From contig DEPV01000067.1 in NCBI GenBank assembly GCA_002358955.1, forward strand, positions 1-7,393: a stretch of DNA of 7,393 bases. Direction: 5' to 3'. The DNA is from Erysipelothrix sp. UBA3383 (lineage in GTDB: Bacteria; Bacillota_I; Bacilli_A; Erysipelotrichales; Erysipelotrichaceae). This document shows positions 5,712 through 7,393 of the stretch, one piece after another (the stretch's first letter is position 1; every line of letters begins with the position of its first letter). The translations under genes were made by a program, and so were the position numbers. A model generated the notes under the pieces. The model saw only the letters and a list, made by a program, of their open reading frames with translations, was not told where the DNA came from and searched no databases.

Positions 5712-6938
5712 CTATTCGGTAGAATCTGTCGATTGATTTAAAATTTCATAGTAAATATCGTCTGACAATAAATACACTCCTCTTTGCTCACCTCTAATAA
5801 CATATCCATTATCCATTAATGTTTTTATTCTACTATTAGCACTACCATATGAGATAGATAAAGAATCAGATATTTCTTGCGTTTTAATTAAATTGTCTGT
5901 CATTCTTGCCTGCGCTAGTATAGAAAAAGAATCAATAGTGTGCTGGTCATAATTACCAACTAAATTATGGTTAATATATGAGCCCAATTTTGAAAAAGTG
6001 AGTTGAATTTTAGCAATGTCATTATCTATTTCTGCCGAAGCTTCTAATACCATATCTAAAAAGAAATCTATAAACGAAGTTGCTTCACCCTTATTGAAAC
6101 CACCACTTGTTATAACAAAAGAATCTAAATATCTTTTCATGTTATTTTTAATAATGCTAGATAATTTTAGGGCTACCATTTCATCAATGTCATAAAGCAT
6201 ACTTGAAGCAATATACCTGCCTAATCTACCGTTTCCATCATAAAATGGGTGAATATATTCGAAGTAATAGTGCGCCACTGCAATTTTAACAATTAAAGGA
6301 ATATCATCGTTATTTATGAAATTAATCAAATGATCTAAATGTTCGATAATTAGGTCTTCGGTTTTAAAAGGTGAGTGAACCGGGTTCGTGCTCCCATCCC
6401 CCTTAAATACAAAAACTTCTTTTTTTCTGAATAAAGAACCATCTGGTAGCAGGTCCTCTTTAATTTCATTAGTCATTAGTTGATCATAAATTAATCTAAA
6501 GTCTGATACGTCAGTAAAATGATCAGACCCTTCATTAATCAACTTCATATATTTGTTAGTGATGAAATAAAATCTGCTGTTTTTATTCATGGAAAAAGAA
6601 GCCGAAACATAGTCTTGTTTTGTTGAGGAAACCCCCTCAATTTCGTTTGTTGATTTTAATTCTTCATACATTAGCTGATTGAAATAAAATTCTTTTACCT
6701 TTCCAGCCTGAATCACACCACCACGTTTACTTCTTGCTAAGCACTCACTAAAGAATTTTTCACTTTTGAGCATCATATCTGGATGAAGAACACCAAATAA
6801 CTCGTAAACTTCCCCAAATTTAGTTTTAATTGATAGGTCGAATTTAATGGTTGCAGTAGAATTTAGTCTTCTCAAATATTCTTTTTCATGGGTTTCTGGA
6901 TATCTGTAATAGTAGTTTTCTAATGTCATTTTATTCAT
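5712..6938 (-). CDS. Fic-domain protein, class II self-inhibited, with C-terminal winged helix
   Basis: Fic enzymes usually transfer AMP from ATP to a hydroxyl side chain of a target protein (AMPylation). The 408-residue product has the full catalytic motif HPFYDGNGRLGR (230-241), matching HxFx(D/E)GNGRxxR with catalytic H230 and all nucleotide-binding residues. The inhibitory helix motif (S/T)xxxE(G/N) is present as TNEIEG (97-102), upstream of the Fic core. E101 should block ATP gamma-phosphate binding, which defines an intramolecular (class II) Fic. Residues 1-90 resemble the Fic N-terminal domain. The end (about 335-395) reads as a winged helix-turn-helix, with TQEISDSLSISYGSANSRI and the wing NGYVIRGEQRGVYLL, as in many Fic proteins that may bind DNA. 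The start is ATG 6936-6938 with TGAGGTG 5 bases upstream. It is monocistronic in view and converges on ssrA. No toxin-antitoxin partner is visible. The target is unknown. Confidence 0.93.
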   Translation of the reverse strand: MNKMTLENYYYRYPETHEKEYLRRLNSTATIKFDLSIKTKFGEVYELFGVLHPDMMLKSEKFFSECLARSKRGGVIQAGKVKEFYFNQLMYEELKSTNEIEGVSSTKQDYVSASFSMNKNSRFYFITNKYMKLINEGSDHFTDVSDFRLIYDQLMTNEIKEDLLPDGSLFRKKEVFVFKGDGSTNPVHSPFKTEDLIIEHLDHLINFINNDDIPLIVKIAVAHYYFEYIHPFYDGNGRLGRYIASSMLYDIDEMVALKLSSIIKNNMKRYLDSFVITSGGFNKGEATSFIDFFLDMVLEASAEIDNDIAKIQLTFSKLGSYINHNLVGNYDQHTIDSFSILAQARMTDNLIKTQEISDSLSISYGSANSRIKTLMDNGYVIRGEQRGVYLLSDDIYYEILNQSTDSTE

Positions 6939-6954
6939 ATTTTCACCTCATACT

Positions 6955-6966
6955 AATATATTAACA
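6955..6966 (-). promoter_or_regulatory. Probable -10 region of the Fic gene
   Basis: On the minus strand TGTTAATATATT contains TATATT (6955-6960, 5/6 match) and an overlapping TAATAT preceded by TGT (6958-6966) resembling an extended -10. No good -35 box is seen at 17 bases; that position falls inside the inverted repeat at 6970-7001. The exact box is uncertain. Confidence 0.4.
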
Positions 6967-6969
6967 CAC

Positions 6970-7001
6970 TTCATTACAAAAAGAGCTTTTTTTGTAATGA
7001 A
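6970..7001. repeat. 13-bp perfect inverted repeat upstream of the Fic gene, operator-like
   Basis: TTCATTACAAAAA (6970-6982) and TTTTTGTAATGAA (6989-7001) form a perfect inverted repeat with a 6-base spacer. It ends 32 bases before the Fic start and covers the likely -35 position. A further half-site TTTTGTAAT occurs at 7041-7049. The placement suits a repressor site, possibly for the winged helix of the Fic protein itself (inference). It could also form a hairpin, but no T tract follows on either strand. Confidence 0.55.
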
Positions 7002-7002
7002 C

Positions 7003-7393
7003 GAGTAATGTGAGTCTGTTATTTTGGTATATATTATTAATTTTGTAATATAGTTCATACTTATGAAATAATTCCCTTACGCGTTTTGCTAAGATGCTTT
7101 ATAAGTCATGAATCTCTAGAAGCCTTTATATCTGACTGTTAATTAATTTATACCCATTCTTTGTTAATCAATAATTTCGGTGATAATCGATAGATGCATG
7201 CACTTAGTTAGATTTACAAAAATAAAAGTTGATGTACTTGATTAGATATTATAAAAGAATATCTAATCAAGTAATTGCTTCTGACCTCTACTGCAAATCT
7301 ATGAAAAGACTTAAAAATTACCTCCATGATTCAAGATAATTAAACTGTCCCTATAATGTTGTCACTATAAGCACAGGAATATTTTTGTTTTAA
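7003..7393. other. Gene-free AT-rich stretch upstream of the Fic gene
   Basis: I see no convincing gene. The stretch holds the half-site at 7041-7049, a TTAATTAA palindrome, the palindrome TGCATGCA (7195-7202) and the large inverted repeat at 7235-7273. A TATAAT (7352-7357) on the plus strand has no matching -35 box. Whatever lies beyond the right edge is not visible. Confidence 0.55.
7235..7273. repeat. Perfect 16-bp inverted repeat with 7-base loop
   Basis: TACTTGATTAGATATT (7235-7250) is exactly complementary to AATATCTAATCAAGTA (7258-7273) around ATAAAAG. The stem is 16 bp with no mismatch. On the plus strand it is followed by ATTGCTTCTGACC, not a T tract. On the minus strand it is followed by CATCAACTTTTATTTTTG, T-rich but beginning about 7 bases late. 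It may be a terminator for a leftward gene beyond the edge, a protein-binding palindrome, or part of a small mobile element. Confidence 0.7.

Noticed and set aside
7214..7327. Minus-strand 37-codon frame (MEVIFKSFHRF...) crossing the 16-bp inverted repeat
   Set aside because: It has no Shine-Dalgarno site before its ATG and resembles no family I know; its length is expected by chance.
5206..7393. Duplicate of the ssrA 3' end as an attachment site
   Set aside because: I looked for repeats of the T-arm and CTCCACCA segment downstream and found none in the window.
7343..7393. Possible insertion-sequence end (CTGTCCCTATAATG...) at the right edge
   Set aside because: No transposase fragment, matching inverted end or target duplication is visible, so it cannot be supported.
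1..7393. CRISPR array or tRNA gene
   Set aside because: No regularly spaced repeats are present, and the only tRNA-like fold is the tmRNA's own ends.

Overview
The window looks like chromosome of a low-GC Firmicute. The evidence is strong GGAGG-type ribosome binding sites, the competence genes comFA-comFC next to secA-prfB, and a tmRNA whose tag begins AKNN, as in many Firmicutes. A SecA that stops before the usual C-terminal zinc tail and the compact ComFA would fit an Erysipelotrichia-like or related lineage. That placement is a guess from gene content and was not tested by any search.

Positions 1-4767 hold a leftward block, read on the minus strand in the order comFA, comFC, a small cold-shock-domain gene, secA, prfB. 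comFA and comFC encode the DNA-uptake ATPase and its phosphoribosyltransferase-like partner, and overlap out of frame by 100 bases. The cold-shock gene has its own sigma-A-type promoter inside the end of comFC and is followed by a hairpin. secA (preprotein translocase motor) and prfB (release factor 2) are five bases apart. prfB runs off the left edge and carries the autoregulatory +1 frameshift site at codon 25.

Positions 4768-4851 are a short divergent intergenic region with two perfect palindromes and an extended -10 promoter for ssrA. The tmRNA gene (4852-5205, plus strand) is complete: tRNA-Ala-like ends with a G3-U70 pair, encoded CCA, and the tag AKNNLTGNNSLQFAA. A strong terminator that should work in both directions follows.

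Positions 5242-5711 are AT-rich and I see no gene there. A single Fic-domain gene follows (5712-6938, minus strand), with an intact catalytic motif, an N-terminal self-inhibitory motif and a C-terminal winged helix. Its upstream region has a 13-bp inverted repeat placed like an operator. The last 390 bases have no convincing gene but contain a perfect 16-bp inverted repeat. The Fic gene and its gene-poor flanks look like accessory DNA next to ssrA, a known integration hotspot, but no duplicated ssrA end (att site) is visible inside the window.

Most of the window is core housekeeping sequence. The parts that most deserve a second look are the unusual prfB frameshift signal, the comFA/comFC dual-coding overlap, the tail-less SecA, the cold-shock gene where hpf is often found, the tmRNA tag, and the Fic locus with its inverted repeats.
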